Under the pieces are notes generated by a model. The model was given only the letters and a program-made list of their open reading frames with translations. It was not told the DNA's origin and searched no databases. The translations under genes and the position numbers were made by a program. This document shows positions 1 to 10,682 of a DNA stretch of 64,000 nucleotides, piece after piece; within the stretch, counting starts at the first letter, position 1, and each line of letters begins with the position of its first letter. Source of the DNA: Aurantiochytrium sp. KH105 (Eukaryota; Sar; Bigyra; Thraustochytrida; Thraustochytriidae); contig BGKB01000015.1 in the NCBI GenBank assembly GCA_003116975.1, forward strand, positions 682,001 to 746,000, read 5' to 3'.

Positions 1-3000
1 TTGCGGCAGGGTTCCATCACACGTGCATTCTCGTGGGCCAGCGGCAAAAGTCTTCAGGTGTTGCCACTGCGGCCTCGGAGAGCGCGCAAGCGGACTTTGG
101 GCCCACAACGACGCGTGTTGGTCTCGGCGTCGCAAGTGGCATGGACGCTCTTTGGCACGGCCGCGCGTCTCGTGCTGCCGCGTTGACCCTCCGGCATATG
201 CTGCGTATGGAAGGTCTCATTCCCGACGCTGGAATTCAGTGTGCACTAGATTGGCTTTTGCGCCTTGTCCGCGCGACGGCTGGCGAGCTGTCCGTGCTTC
301 GGCGTCACAGGCGCAAAGCAACGCCAACTTCAGCTGCGTCCATGCACACGGGGTCGACGCCTGTGGAAGAAAGACGCGACGAGGCCATAACGAGCTGGAT
401 CAAGCACCTGCGGGCCTCGCGCGTTCCGTCGCAGACGCTCTACATGAACTTTGTTCTTCAGCTCCTGCTCGATGTGATCAAGCAGTCTGCCGTGGCGCGC
501 GACTTTGTTACAAGACACCGACGATGGGCAGTCGACACACTATTTGGTATCGCATTCACCGTGGGAGCACCGGTCCGCTCTGGACTTGCGTTTGACATTC
601 TTTCGTATTTACTCCCCTGCGTCCCCATCCAGCGCGTGTCCCCGGCCTTTTCCGTACGGCAGCTTTTGCTCTTTATTGGCCAAGGGCAAGACATGGCCAT
701 TTCGGCTCAGCTCGTTGCCCTTTTGCGCTCCCTCATGCAGTTCAAGCAGAATGGATGGAATATGTGCATCAATCGCGCACTGCTACACAGCTTGGCAATG
801 CAGATTCCGCGACTTCCCGAAGACGTCGAGGATCTGAGTGTTTTCGAGGATAACAGAGAACGCGTGTGGACCATGATGGGCGCACTTCAAGTGTTGGGGG
901 CGTCAGAGGAGGTTCTCCACAACGGAGCCTCCGTGAGCGTTGCCGCCAGCGAGGTGTACGGACAGTTCGGTTTCTTGGACTGGTACCGCCCGATGGGCGG
1001 ATCGCCCGAGATCGCGCGTGTCTCGCTCTTTCAGTCCGGCACAAAGTCTACCTTGGTGGTGCAAAAGCACAGCGAGCTCATCCCGCGGCCCAAGATTGAG
1101 GTTCCCGTCGATAGTCTCTTGCGTCCTGAGCGCCTACTCGCGCTCCTTGTGGCCCTCGTGCAGCAAAACGTCAATCTCGCTGGAGGATCTCCAACCCTCG
1201 AAAACCTTCGCGCGGCCTGTCTGCACGAGATTGCAAAGGCACGCGCGAGCCAAGTCGTGGACCTTCTGTTGCGGGACAATCCCAAGATGGTCCAGCTCTT
1301 CGTGTCGAACGGCCACCTTCAAGCCGTGACATCGCTGCTCGCGGCACCGCGCGGTCGCTTCGATGACGTTCCTCTACGGACGCTGCACGCGCGTTTTCTG
1401 CAGCTCGAGCTCCATCGTCGTAAACTCGACGACGGTGACGTGCCGCCGGTCCCGGGAATTCCTCACGACGCAGATGCGAGTGTGCGTGTTAAGCTCGTTG
1501 CTGGCTCTGCATCCGCTGCCACGACGATGGCCAGCGGAGATCAAACGCAAAGTATGCTCACTAAAAGCGCCGCGTCCAGTGAGCACTCAGACTCGGACTC
1601 GGCGCACACGAACACAATTGCTGGCGGCGCAGCGCAGACTTGGACGTGTAAAATCTGTCAGTATCGCAATCCGGTCGCCTCGCGCATGTGTGATATGTGC
1701 TTTGCACGTATGTCGCATAACTCCACAATGGCGCAAAAGGGGCTCGGCTTGGATGTTCGCACGTCGCATGGCCCAAAACCCTCGGCTGCATCAAGTGGTG
1801 CGCTTGCAGAAAAAGAAGTCCCAGAAGACACAGACCCTGCAATGGACGCGAACACCGACATTCCTTCCACCCCGCTCATGCTGAGCAGAAACCTCAGTTC
1901 GGCATCGATGCGGGGTGCCCCGGATGCGGTGGTAAGCGCAGAGGCCGACAAATTGGCGTGCAATTGGAACTTTGAAGGTGGACTACTGCCCGAGAATAAG
2001 CGCGCAAGAGTGCGTCTGATTCGTGAGCGCGAAAAAAAATCGACGGAGACTCCGAATGAAGATGATACCAGCTCGGGAGAGGGTGAGGGCGCCACAGGTG
2101 CTTCGTCTCAAACCGCGAGCGGTGCCAAGGTTCGTGATGCTCCGGACGTGGTCGGCGAGACGCAGGGAGACGGGGACTTTTTCCACGTGCCCCGCGATTG
2201 CTATTTGCTCTTTGAACATTCATTTGGTGGCAATGGCTCAGAAGGAGTCGTATACCTGAATCAGTATTCGCTCATCCTTGACGTCCGCGTGCCGGAAAAG
2301 AGCATGGCAACGAGCGATTTTATGGCCTTGCTTCAGACGAACCTAAACAACGACAGCCTCGCAGACTGGTATATCAAGAGCAATGGTTCCATTGGTTGCA
2401 TTGAGTACTCCAAGGCCGGCATGATCAAACCTGGCGTCTGGACCCGTGTTGTGATGACGGCAAACCTGACGCAGGGCGAAATTTGCTTTTACGTTAATGG
2501 CTCGCGCGAGGTGGTCTTGCAGCATCAGGGGCCGAGTCAGCAGATTCTCATTCTCGAAGATGACCGCTGGGCAATTGACTCCTCATTTTGCATTTTCCGA
2601 GACATGGACCAAACGAAGGACGCTCCTGCGATGGATATTGCTCGCTTGCAACTTCGTTCGTATGTCATGTCACCAAGCGAGGTTGCCAACGTGGGCGCGT
2701 ACAGCGCGCAAGACGGAATACCGATGCCCGACCCTCTCAAGCTCGCAGAGCGGCTAAGCAGCGATCTGAAGCTCCCCACAGCATGGTGCGTGCGCGCTCT
2801 CGAGGCGACAGAGTACCAGCTGCCTCGCGCGCGCAACTGGCTTCGCGCCAATGAGCAGGCTCTGATTGCGCGCACCGTTGCCGAAGCTCGTATGCTGACG
2901 GCGCTGGGCTACTCACGAAAAATGTGCGCTCACGCCATTTGCACAACGAGCTCGCTATCGGACGCTATTCACTGGCTTCTCGAAAACGAGGACGTCTCTG

Positions 3001-6000
3001 AGCACGATTTGAGTTCGACGCGTATTATCAATGAATGCTGCAAGGACGATGCGGACGGCATGACGAATGCGGATATCCTGGCCATCAATCTCGCCGAGGA
3101 CGATCAAGATGCGCACAATCGCACATACGAGATTTATACGAGCACCCTGGCCCAGGTGGCGGTGTCGACAGGAGTTGGAACTCCTGGAGTTGGAGACAAT
3201 TCACAGAGCCTTGATCAGCGTGGCGCGGATGCTGGGGGTGGCCTTGCGCAGGACCCGCGCAAGAATCGCAACTCGAACCGCTTGAGCTTACCGCCCCTTG
3301 GCTGCGGCGTCAGACAAGTCAACGCGGAGATCTGGGAGACGGCCAGACAACTCTTCGTCTCGCATGCACGGCAGGCGACCGTGTCCATTCTTGAGAACTC
3401 TCTCATGGTTCAGAGTGAAGCCACGGGCAGCATGAACGCAGTCGATTCACTCAGGGGTTCAAGCGCTGCGCGAGCGAACCTTGTCGAGGACATGCAGGAG
3501 AAGCTCTTGGCCATGGATGGCTCGGGACGAAACTTTTTGCGAAATTACATTCGCGCGTTTCCTGATTCGATCCGGAAGGATATTCGCTCAGGCACAATTT
3601 CTCAAGAAGTCGATCGCGGCGACCCGATCCAGGTTCTTCGACGCAAACTGCTCCTTGTCTTTGGTGAGGAAGTTGCACGTGCCAGCGGGCCGTCTTTTGG
3701 CAGCGGCAAAGCCATTCTCGCCGATGATGAGGTCGAGTGGTCGACAGCGCTAGCCGCCTGGATGAATGTGGGTCAAAGTCTGGGTCGGGGCGGTCCCAAG
3801 CTCGTAAACAGCCTTCACGACCTGAAGCCTGGAATGCGCGTATGGTGGATCGGAGATCAGGATTCCTCGGCAGAGGAGCATGGTCGCCTGATTCACGATG
3901 GCATTGTGCAGCAGGTTGGCCTGCGCGGCCAAGGCACGAGCTCGGCTTTAACGGTCGAGAGTGCCGCGCAAAACGCGCCAAGCGCTGCACATCCTTCGCA
4001 GGTAACGGCAGCTGACGGCGACGCCAAGGTGGGCGAGACAGAGGAGAAGCAGACGTCTGCTTCGAGCCGGGATCAAGGACGACTTTCGTCTCATCCGGAT
4101 GAATTCCAGCAATTAGCCCGTGTGCTTTTTGATTTCGAACCGCAGCGTCCTGGGGATCTGTCGATCAAGAAGGACGACACTGTGGTCGTTCTCGGCGCGA
4201 CCAAAAGCGGCTGGGGTCGCGCCAAGGACTTGAAGACTGGCGCCGTGGGCCTCATTCCACTCAATTACGTCGATGCGATCGGCGGCCAAGACGCTGAGGC
4301 CATCGCTCGCCAGCAACAGCAGTCCCAATCACAGTCGCACTTGCAATCGCAAGCGAAGACGCAGACGCAAACAGCGTCGCACAGCGTACCTAACGGCGGA
4401 AGCAGCGCGCGGCTGGGGAACGATGGCAAAGAGGGCGAGGAAGCCTCTATTGTCGAATACGAAGCTGTTGTAGCGGAAGAAGGAACTTCGGGTGAACAAC
4501 TGCGGCGCTTTACCCGAGCGGGGGATCTCCTTTTGGAAGCGCCGCCGTCGAGTTCAAGTGACGAGCGAATTGTCAAAGCGCTTCGAATCCGCGCTGAAGA
4601 AGAAATGTGGCGCGGCTCCGTGCTTCGGTCACTGGCCGAGGATGTTCTGCACGAGCTCGTTCTGCTTGCGCGCGGACCCTGGCAATTCCTGCCAGGAGGC
4701 CTCCAGGCAGGACCGTCGTACACGCTGACGACGATTTGGGACGATAAAAAGACTCGTGTCGAGGAGCAAACCGAACCTCTGACGAAACGCAAAAAGAATG
4801 TGACGGTGGAGCGTGGGCCGACCGTGCGGATCTGGCGGCCGTTTGCCGACGCGGGATTCAGCATTCTCGGCGATGTGGCGACGGCAGCAAACGGATCGTC
4901 AGACACCGATGTACCTCCACCAGTGACGGTGGTGAGCGACGATGACGGAATGGGCGGGAAAACGATGACGGCAAATGGGCTTCCACTTCTGGTGGCGCCC
5001 GCGCGCTTCCGGCTCATTTGGCAGAACGTCGACACGGAAGATGACGCACCTGTCTCGCTCTGGCAACCGGTGGCGCCTGAAGGCTACGTTGCTCTTGGAT
5101 GCGTTGCAGTCCGGGGGCACTCACAGAGAGAGCCGGACCCGAAAATGGAGGATTTGCAACAACTGCGATGCGTTCACCGCAGCTGTGTACAACTGTCAAC
5201 GCTGCAGCACGGATTGTGGTCGTATCGTCCAGAAAAGATAAATAAGCAAGGTGGGCCTGACTCGGTTCGATCGGGCGGCGATCCCCATCGCGCAGGAGAT
5301 ACCAGCGGTATCGGCGAGAGCAATCGTGGCGCGAGCAGCGCAAGAGACGGCGAAAACGATGAATCGAGCTCGCGTCGACGAACCCTTCGCGGTTCTATCG
5401 CCAGCGGGACGGGGAGCGCGAGCGGTAGCTCAATTCCTGGTAGTATTCTGCCTGGAAAGCGCTCCAACACCTCGTCGAGCGACGCAAGTCCGAGTCGAGG
5501 AAGCGGGCGCGCTGGCATCGCCCAGCGACCCGTCGGTGTGTCCATTTGGGAGATTGACAATAGCTCGCGTACATTTGTTCCGGTTTTGGCAAAGGAAGAT
5601 CAAGGTCTTTTTCTTCGCCATGCGGGTGGAAACTCAACTGGGGGCGCGCGCACGCTGCGCAGCAATGGCTCGAGTGATTCTGTACTCTCGGAAGGCTCGG
5701 CAGCGTCGGCGGCGAAGGGTCGGAGTCGCGAAAAGAGCAAACTCATGTCCCTTAGCCGTGTCGATGCAGCCACAATTGAGGCGCGCTTGTGTATGGAGTC
5801 CAAGAAGAAGTCGAGCGAGGAGGAGACGACCAACCACATGCTTCACGGCTTGGAGCTGACGACCAAGTTCTCGGTGGCGAACATGACGTCGAGTGCAGCC
5901 GGCACGGGCCCGGGACTAGCGCCGCGCAGGAGTCAGCCGGCCATCGTCAAGATGGAAGAGGAGCTGCGACCCTACCATCTTGGTCTCGCCTCGACGACGA

Positions 6001-9000
6001 ATTCGAACCATGGATCGTCGGAGCTCTTGCTGTGGATCCTGCAGCTCTTCTCCGAGTTTGACTCGAACGAAAAGAATGGCATGGGTGCCTGGTCACGGCG
6101 CGTATTTAGCCCACAACTGGTGCACGCTCTCTTGCGCTTTAGCCGAACGGCGACGCCAACCGTGCGTATAAAGGCCATTCGAATGCTGGCCATGGTGATT
6201 CGACGCACCCCTGCTGACTCGCTTCGTGGGAAGCTTGGCAAAGAGCTTTTGGAACTGCGTGTTCAAATGGAATCATTGTACAAGCGGCAGGCGCAGAAAC
6301 CCAAGGACGGCCTCATGGACGAGATGCCATTGTTTTCTAGTCTGCTTTGTGCCCTTGCTGAGGTCTTTGTTTCAGTGAGCCTCACGCAACGCAAGCTTGA
6401 GCAGGGTCCCATGCCTTCGGGCTTCTTGCCTAGCTCGAGAGGTCAGGCAAAGGGCATGCTGGATGCTCCCGGCAAGGGGAAAGTGGAAGGTCCAGCAGGC
6501 GAGATCGCGGAGGGCGGCGAACAAAGCGTGCCCAAGGCCAAGCCCAAGTACTTTACCGTCGAATTCGACGCGTCGCTGGGCATCGAGATCCTCTCAAACA
6601 AGGACATTCTACTGGTTCACCATGTCAAGGAAAATGGCGCTGCGCAGAGCTTTGGTGTCGAGCCTGGAGATATTTTTTGGGAACTCAAGGGGCGGCGGAT
6701 CTCCGAGTTTGACAGACACGAAATGTGGTCGACGATCAAGCAGACACGTCCCCTACGTGTTACGTTCTTGCGCGACAGCAGTGTTAAGTCGGCGGCGACG
6801 CGGGATGCAAGTCTGGAACGTACGCTGTCGTCCTCCTCGGACAGCAGCAAAGCGAATGGTCTCGATGCCTCAACTTCGTCGCATCGTAGGGACCTGGCCG
6901 ACGATCCGCTGGCGAGCAAGGAGAACTGGTTTCAGCAGCTATCTGAGCTGGCGGCCATTATGGACGCCTTGGTGCACCGCGACCGCGTGCGCATGCCGAG
7001 CGAGTTCCTGATGGCCGAAGATACCTTTTTGAAGCTCGTCATGTCGAGCAATACGGCGATTGTCGAGAGCACGCATCCGTTCTCCTCCAAGCGCATCAAG
7101 GGTGAGGTGACACTCCCCGGCGCCGAAGCACTTGTGGTGCGCTTTGATCGTCGCTGTTCGACAGCCTTTGGAAAAACCTTGGTGCTCACGTGCGACGCGC
7201 AGATGCCCAACAAGCAAATTCGGCACAACCTCCATGTGGAGGCAATGCAAGGCTGCTTTGGCGGGTCCCTGGTGCATGTCCCATCAAGCACAATGCATTA
7301 CGAATTCCCGGTCCCGCAGACTATGGACTGGTCATTTTACAGAACACCAGATTTCAAGGCGCCAGAAATCCGCGTGACGAATCAAGGGCGCACTGCGACA
7401 CTTCGCAAAGACAAAATGTGGCAGACTGTCTTTACGACGACAGGCTTCAGCTCGGGCGTGAACAGTTGGGAGGTCAGGGTCGACAGGACGGGCCCTTCCG
7501 CGAATATCTTTTTCGGCGTTGCCATGAAGTCCGCCAAGGTGGCGAATTACCTGGGCAGTGACGACAAGGGCTGGGGCTGGATTGGATGCATGGCATGCTG
7601 GCACGGTGGACGCAAGGTGCGTCACCGCTTTGGCAAACGTCTCAAGGTCGGCGACATTGTGCGGGTGACACTTGATATTCCGCGAAGGTGCATGTCGCTG
7701 GCGGTGAATGGAGATGACTGGGGCGTGGCCTTTAATCGGCTCCCGCTGCCATCGACCATTTTGCAGCAGGGCAACGAGCTCGTTCCAACCTTTTCATTCT
7801 ACAACAAGGATGACCAGATTACGCTGTTATCCGGGAGCAACCCGATGGACGTTGAGACGGCGAGTATTCTGCATCAGCTGCGAAGCAGTTTCGAGCAACA
7901 GCATGCTACCGCGCGCATTGTCTCGCGGCAGAATGCGAACGGTTCCGGTGCATCGGACAGTTCCTCGACGTCAAGTTCACGACGGTCGTCGCGCCGTGGT
8001 TCGAGTCGCAGCCGGACGACGACGACCTCTTCTTCGCAAGTCAGTTCGTCGCGACGTTCTTCGTCTTCCCGTCCTCGGGTCTCGCGCCGGCGTCGCTGGG
8101 GCGACGCCGAGACAGAACAGGGCGCGGGCGGGGTTCATCTCAGTACGAGCGAGTCCGAGACCTCTCGTTTGCGGGGACGCGGTTCGTCTTCCGAGCAACA
8201 GCAAGATGACGGCCAAGAGGGAGAGAGTCACCAGTGGCAGCAAGGAGGTGACGGGGCGACCGGCGCGACGAGCACGGCAACGACGACGGCGGCGACGGCA
8301 GCCACGACAGACACGGCGACCTCTTCGTCTTCTTCGTCAGAAGACCAAGCTGTGGTTCTCTCCGCTCTGGGTTATCCTGTGGAATGGTGCGTGCAGGCTC
8401 TGAATGCTACCCATCAGGACATGAACCGCGCGGCGGAATATCTTCTCACGCACTCGGATCGCATGGCCGAAGAGAGCAAGCAGGAAGCCGAGCGGCGTGC
8501 TGCAGAGGCTGTTGAGCAAGTGCTGGCCGAGGAAGAAGGGTGGCTGCATCACGTGAACAATATTTTAGACCTCGATCAGGTGGGAGATCAGAGCGCAGCA
8601 GGCGTTGGAAGCGAAGATGACGAAGATGGCGCTTCCGCGACGGCGGCCGCTGCTGTGGCCGCGCTGCAATCAGCTGCGTCAAATCGGATTGTACAGCGTG
8701 AATACACTATTTCTTCGGCGGGCGTGAATGAAGAGGAGGGCCAGTCCCCGGGCTTGCTTGGGTCTGGGTCCTCCGCACAAGAAAGTGGTGGAGGCGGGCT
8801 CTCATCCTCGCTACCCTCAACATCGTCCGTATCATCCTCGCTATCGTCGTCGCGCAGAACCTTTGGAGAGAGCAAGAAGCGCGGCTCGACGTCAACGGCC
8901 AAGGAGTGGGGTTATCGTATGACGATCTCGCCACTTTATTCGCGGGAGACGACGAAGCGCATTGCAACAGAACCGCGCAACGCAGCACGTCTGGAGCTCT

Positions 9001-10682
9001 TTCACCGAATGTTTGCTTCACTGACGCTGGAGCATGACTGTGAACTCGTCCGTCTGGTAAACGCGGTGTGCTCGAAACGGGGTGAGGATCCGCTGACGCT
9101 GTCGCCGAACGACCTCGAACCAACGCAGGAGGAGCTGATGCACTACAAAATCCTCGAGGACGTTCCGCTCCTAACGTTGCAACTTCGGTTTCTGCTGCTG
9201 CGCAACTTTAATCGAAGGCTTGCCCACGTGCTACCGTTGGTTGACTTGAGTTGTGCGGCGCACGAGTCGGCGCTAGCAGCGTCGTTACGAAACGTGCGAG
9301 GTGTGGTCATGAGCTCTGTAAAGAAGGCGCTTTTTGAGCGTGTTCTGACAGACTCGCACTCTGGCGACGACCATTGGATGCAGCAGAACAAGGTGCCTAC
9401 TGTGACGCTGGACCGAAACAAGGCAGCGCAATTTCTCAAGTCGGGTCGGGTGGACCTCAAGGGCACGCGGACTGTGTTTGGGCAGCTCTTTTCTCAGTTG
9501 CACGGAAACGGTTCAGAGGAGAAGTCGGAGCGGAACCCTTTGCTGGCGCCGACGCCAGCCGTTCAAGACGCGAGCTTGCTGCGTAACTCGCACCGCGCGT
9601 GGTACACCATTCTTGCAGGAGAGCGCGCCGATGACTACGGTGGGCCGTACCGCGACGTCTTTAACCAGGCATGCCAGGAGCTGCTAACGCCGGCGCTGCC
9701 GTTGTTTGTGCCGTGCCCGAATCAAATTGCAAACGAGGGCGAGTGCCGAGGCAAATGGCTTCCGGCTGCATCAGCCACGAGCCATGTGGCGCTGCGCATG
9801 TTCGAGTTTGTGGGCAAGCTCATGGGGATTGCAATGCGAACCAAGAACCCCTTTGTGCTCGATATGCCAGGATTTGTTTGGAAACAGCTTTGCAGCGACA
9901 GTGTAACGCTCGAGGATGTGCGTGCGTTCGATCTCGGATTTTACAAACTTGTCAAGGCAGTGCGCGAAGTCGAGGACGAGGAAGAGATGAGCCGTCTGGA
10001 TCTCAAGTTTACCATGAAGGGCTCTGATGGACGGGTGGTGGAGCTCGTTCCGGGTGGAAACGCAACACCTGTAACGTTGAAACGTCGGGGCGACTTTGAG
10101 CGTGCACTCTTGCGTGCAAGGCTGCACGAGCTGGACCGTCCGTGCGCCGCGATCGCCCGCGGGCTGGCAACACAAGTTCCTCGCAATTTACTGAGCATTT
10201 TTGCAGCGCAGGAACTCGAGCTGATGGTGTGCGGACCTCCGGAGGTCGATATTGACATTCTGAAAGCCAACAGCATTTACGGAGATGGCGTAACGGAGGC
10301 GACGCCATCAATTCAGCTGTTTTGGCAGGTTTTGCATGAATTTTCGCAGGAGGATCGTCAGCGGTATTTGCGCTTTGTGTGGGGACGCTCGCGGCTGCCC
10401 TCATCTTCGCAAGATTGGGATCGCAAGCACAAAATTTCCAAGTTGTCGGTGCGCGGATCGATACCTGCAGACCAGATGCTCCCTACTGCGCACACGTGTT
10501 TCTTCTCGCTTGATCTTCCCATGTACACTAGCAAGGAGAAGTGTGCCGAGAAGCTCTTGTACGCTGTGACGCATTGCATTGCCATCGATATGGACGAGAC
10601 CACCGTTGCTCGGAATGCGGCTGACATTCAGTCTTCAGGACACAATCGGCTCGACGACGATGACGACGATGACGACCTCTAA
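1..10682 (+). CDS. Giant multidomain HECT-type E3 ubiquitin ligase (5' partial)
   Basis: The frame is open to the left window edge, so the N-terminus is missing; residues are counted here from the codon at 33, which is GTG and not a real start. The protein should transfer ubiquitin from an E2 to substrates through a thioester on its HECT cysteine. Visible in order: a RanBP2-type zinc finger (about 535-562, CKIC..CDMC), a LamG/concanavalin-like sandwich (723-886), two UBA-like helical repeats (905-985), SH3 (1359-1415, LFDFEP...NYV), a VPS62-like SLWQPVAPEGYVALG motif (about 1680), a PDZ-like fold (2173-2247), an ESTHPF...PGAEALVVRFD galactose-binding/CUB-like segment (2343-2389), SPRY (2440-2608), a third UBA (2770-2806), and HECT (about 3150 to end). 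The catalytic cysteine is in LPTAHTCFF, codon 10497-10499 (C3489). The linkers are Ser-rich. The C-terminus ends in an odd run of eight aspartates. The product is certain as a HECT ligase; orthology to HECTD or HERC types is unresolved. Confidence 0.93.
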   Translation, partial: AAGFHHTCILVGQRQKSSGVATAASESAQADFGPTTTRVGLGVASGMDALWHGRASRAAALTLRHMLRMEGLIPDAGIQCALDWLLRLVRATAGELSVLRRHRRKATPTSAASMHTGSTPVEERRDEAITSWIKHLRASRVPSQTLYMNFVLQLLLDVIKQSAVARDFVTRHRRWAVDTLFGIAFTVGAPVRSGLAFDILSYLLPCVPIQRVSPAFSVRQLLLFIGQGQDMAISAQLVALLRSLMQFKQNGWNMCINRALLHSLAMQIPRLPEDVEDLSVFEDNRERVWTMMGALQVLGASEEVLHNGASVSVAASEVYGQFGFLDWYRPMGGSPEIARVSLFQSGTKSTLVVQKHSELIPRPKIEVPVDSLLRPERLLALLVALVQQNVNLAGGSPTLENLRAACLHEIAKARASQVVDLLLRDNPKMVQLFVSNGHLQAVTSLLAAPRGRFDDVPLRTLHARFLQLELHRRKLDDGDVPPVPGIPHDADASVRVKLVAGSASAATTMASGDQTQSMLTKSAASSEHSDSDSAHTNTIAGGAAQTWTCKICQYRNPVASRMCDMCFARMSHNSTMAQKGLGLDVRTSHGPKPSAASSGALAEKEVPEDTDPAMDANTDIPSTPLMLSRNLSSASMRGAPDAVVSAEADKLACNWNFEGGLLPENKRARVRLIREREKKSTETPNEDDTSSGEGEGATGASSQTASGAKVRDAPDVVGETQGDGDFFHVPRDCYLLFEHSFGGNGSEGVVYLNQYSLILDVRVPEKSMATSDFMALLQTNLNNDSLADWYIKSNGSIGCIEYSKAGMIKPGVWTRVVMTANLTQGEICFYVNGSREVVLQHQGPSQQILILEDDRWAIDSSFCIFRDMDQTKDAPAMDIARLQLRSYVMSPSEVANVGAYSAQDGIPMPDPLKLAERLSSDLKLPTAWCVRALEATEYQLPRARNWLRANEQALIARTVAEARMLTALGYSRKMCAHAICTTSSLSDAIHWLLENEDVSEHDLSSTRIINECCKDDADGMTNADILAINLAEDDQDAHNRTYEIYTSTLAQVAVSTGVGTPGVGDNSQSLDQRGADAGGGLAQDPRKNRNSNRLSLPPLGCGVRQVNAEIWETARQLFVSHARQATVSILENSLMVQSEATGSMNAVDSLRGSSAARANLVEDMQEKLLAMDGSGRNFLRNYIRAFPDSIRKDIRSGTISQEVDRGDPIQVLRRKLLLVFGEEVARASGPSFGSGKAILADDEVEWSTALAAWMNVGQSLGRGGPKLVNSLHDLKPGMRVWWIGDQDSSAEEHGRLIHDGIVQQVGLRGQGTSSALTVESAAQNAPSAAHPSQVTAADGDAKVGETEEKQTSASSRDQGRLSSHPDEFQQLARVLFDFEPQRPGDLSIKKDDTVVVLGATKSGWGRAKDLKTGAVGLIPLNYVDAIGGQDAEAIARQQQQSQSQSHLQSQAKTQTQTASHSVPNGGSSARLGNDGKEGEEASIVEYEAVVAEEGTSGEQLRRFTRAGDLLLEAPPSSSSDERIVKALRIRAEEEMWRGSVLRSLAEDVLHELVLLARGPWQFLPGGLQAGPSYTLTTIWDDKKTRVEEQTEPLTKRKKNVTVERGPTVRIWRPFADAGFSILGDVATAANGSSDTDVPPPVTVVSDDDGMGGKTMTANGLPLLVAPARFRLIWQNVDTEDDAPVSLWQPVAPEGYVALGCVAVRGHSQREPDPKMEDLQQLRCVHRSCVQLSTLQHGLWSYRPEKINKQGGPDSVRSGGDPHRAGDTSGIGESNRGASSARDGENDESSSRRRTLRGSIASGTGSASGSSIPGSILPGKRSNTSSSDASPSRGSGRAGIAQRPVGVSIWEIDNSSRTFVPVLAKEDQGLFLRHAGGNSTGGARTLRSNGSSDSVLSEGSAASAAKGRSREKSKLMSLSRVDAATIEARLCMESKKKSSEEETTNHMLHGLELTTKFSVANMTSSAAGTGPGLAPRRSQPAIVKMEEELRPYHLGLASTTNSNHGSSELLLWILQLFSEFDSNEKNGMGAWSRRVFSPQLVHALLRFSRTATPTVRIKAIRMLAMVIRRTPADSLRGKLGKELLELRVQMESLYKRQAQKPKDGLMDEMPLFSSLLCALAEVFVSVSLTQRKLEQGPMPSGFLPSSRGQAKGMLDAPGKGKVEGPAGEIAEGGEQSVPKAKPKYFTVEFDASLGIEILSNKDILLVHHVKENGAAQSFGVEPGDIFWELKGRRISEFDRHEMWSTIKQTRPLRVTFLRDSSVKSAATRDASLERTLSSSSDSSKANGLDASTSSHRRDLADDPLASKENWFQQLSELAAIMDALVHRDRVRMPSEFLMAEDTFLKLVMSSNTAIVESTHPFSSKRIKGEVTLPGAEALVVRFDRRCSTAFGKTLVLTCDAQMPNKQIRHNLHVEAMQGCFGGSLVHVPSSTMHYEFPVPQTMDWSFYRTPDFKAPEIRVTNQGRTATLRKDKMWQTVFTTTGFSSGVNSWEVRVDRTGPSANIFFGVAMKSAKVANYLGSDDKGWGWIGCMACWHGGRKVRHRFGKRLKVGDIVRVTLDIPRRCMSLAVNGDDWGVAFNRLPLPSTILQQGNELVPTFSFYNKDDQITLLSGSNPMDVETASILHQLRSSFEQQHATARIVSRQNANGSGASDSSSTSSSRRSSRRGSSRSRTTTTSSSQVSSSRRSSSSRPRVSRRRRWGDAETEQGAGGVHLSTSESETSRLRGRGSSSEQQQDDGQEGESHQWQQGGDGATGATSTATTTAATAATTDTATSSSSSSEDQAVVLSALGYPVEWCVQALNATHQDMNRAAEYLLTHSDRMAEESKQEAERRAAEAVEQVLAEEEGWLHHVNNILDLDQVGDQSAAGVGSEDDEDGASATAAAAVAALQSAASNRIVQREYTISSAGVNEEEGQSPGLLGSGSSAQESGGGGLSSSLPSTSSVSSSLSSSRRTFGESKKRGSTSTAKEWGYRMTISPLYSRETTKRIATEPRNAARLELFHRMFASLTLEHDCELVRLVNAVCSKRGEDPLTLSPNDLEPTQEELMHYKILEDVPLLTLQLRFLLLRNFNRRLAHVLPLVDLSCAAHESALAASLRNVRGVVMSSVKKALFERVLTDSHSGDDHWMQQNKVPTVTLDRNKAAQFLKSGRVDLKGTRTVFGQLFSQLHGNGSEEKSERNPLLAPTPAVQDASLLRNSHRAWYTILAGERADDYGGPYRDVFNQACQELLTPALPLFVPCPNQIANEGECRGKWLPAASATSHVALRMFEFVGKLMGIAMRTKNPFVLDMPGFVWKQLCSDSVTLEDVRAFDLGFYKLVKAVREVEDEEEMSRLDLKFTMKGSDGRVVELVPGGNATPVTLKRRGDFERALLRARLHELDRPCAAIARGLATQVPRNLLSIFAAQELELMVCGPPEVDIDILKANSIYGDGVTEATPSIQLFWQVLHEFSQEDRQRYLRFVWGRSRLPSSSQDWDRKHKISKLSVRGSIPADQMLPTAHTCFFSLDLPMYTSKEKCAEKLLYAVTHCIAIDMDETTVARNAADIQSSGHNRLDDDDDDDDL

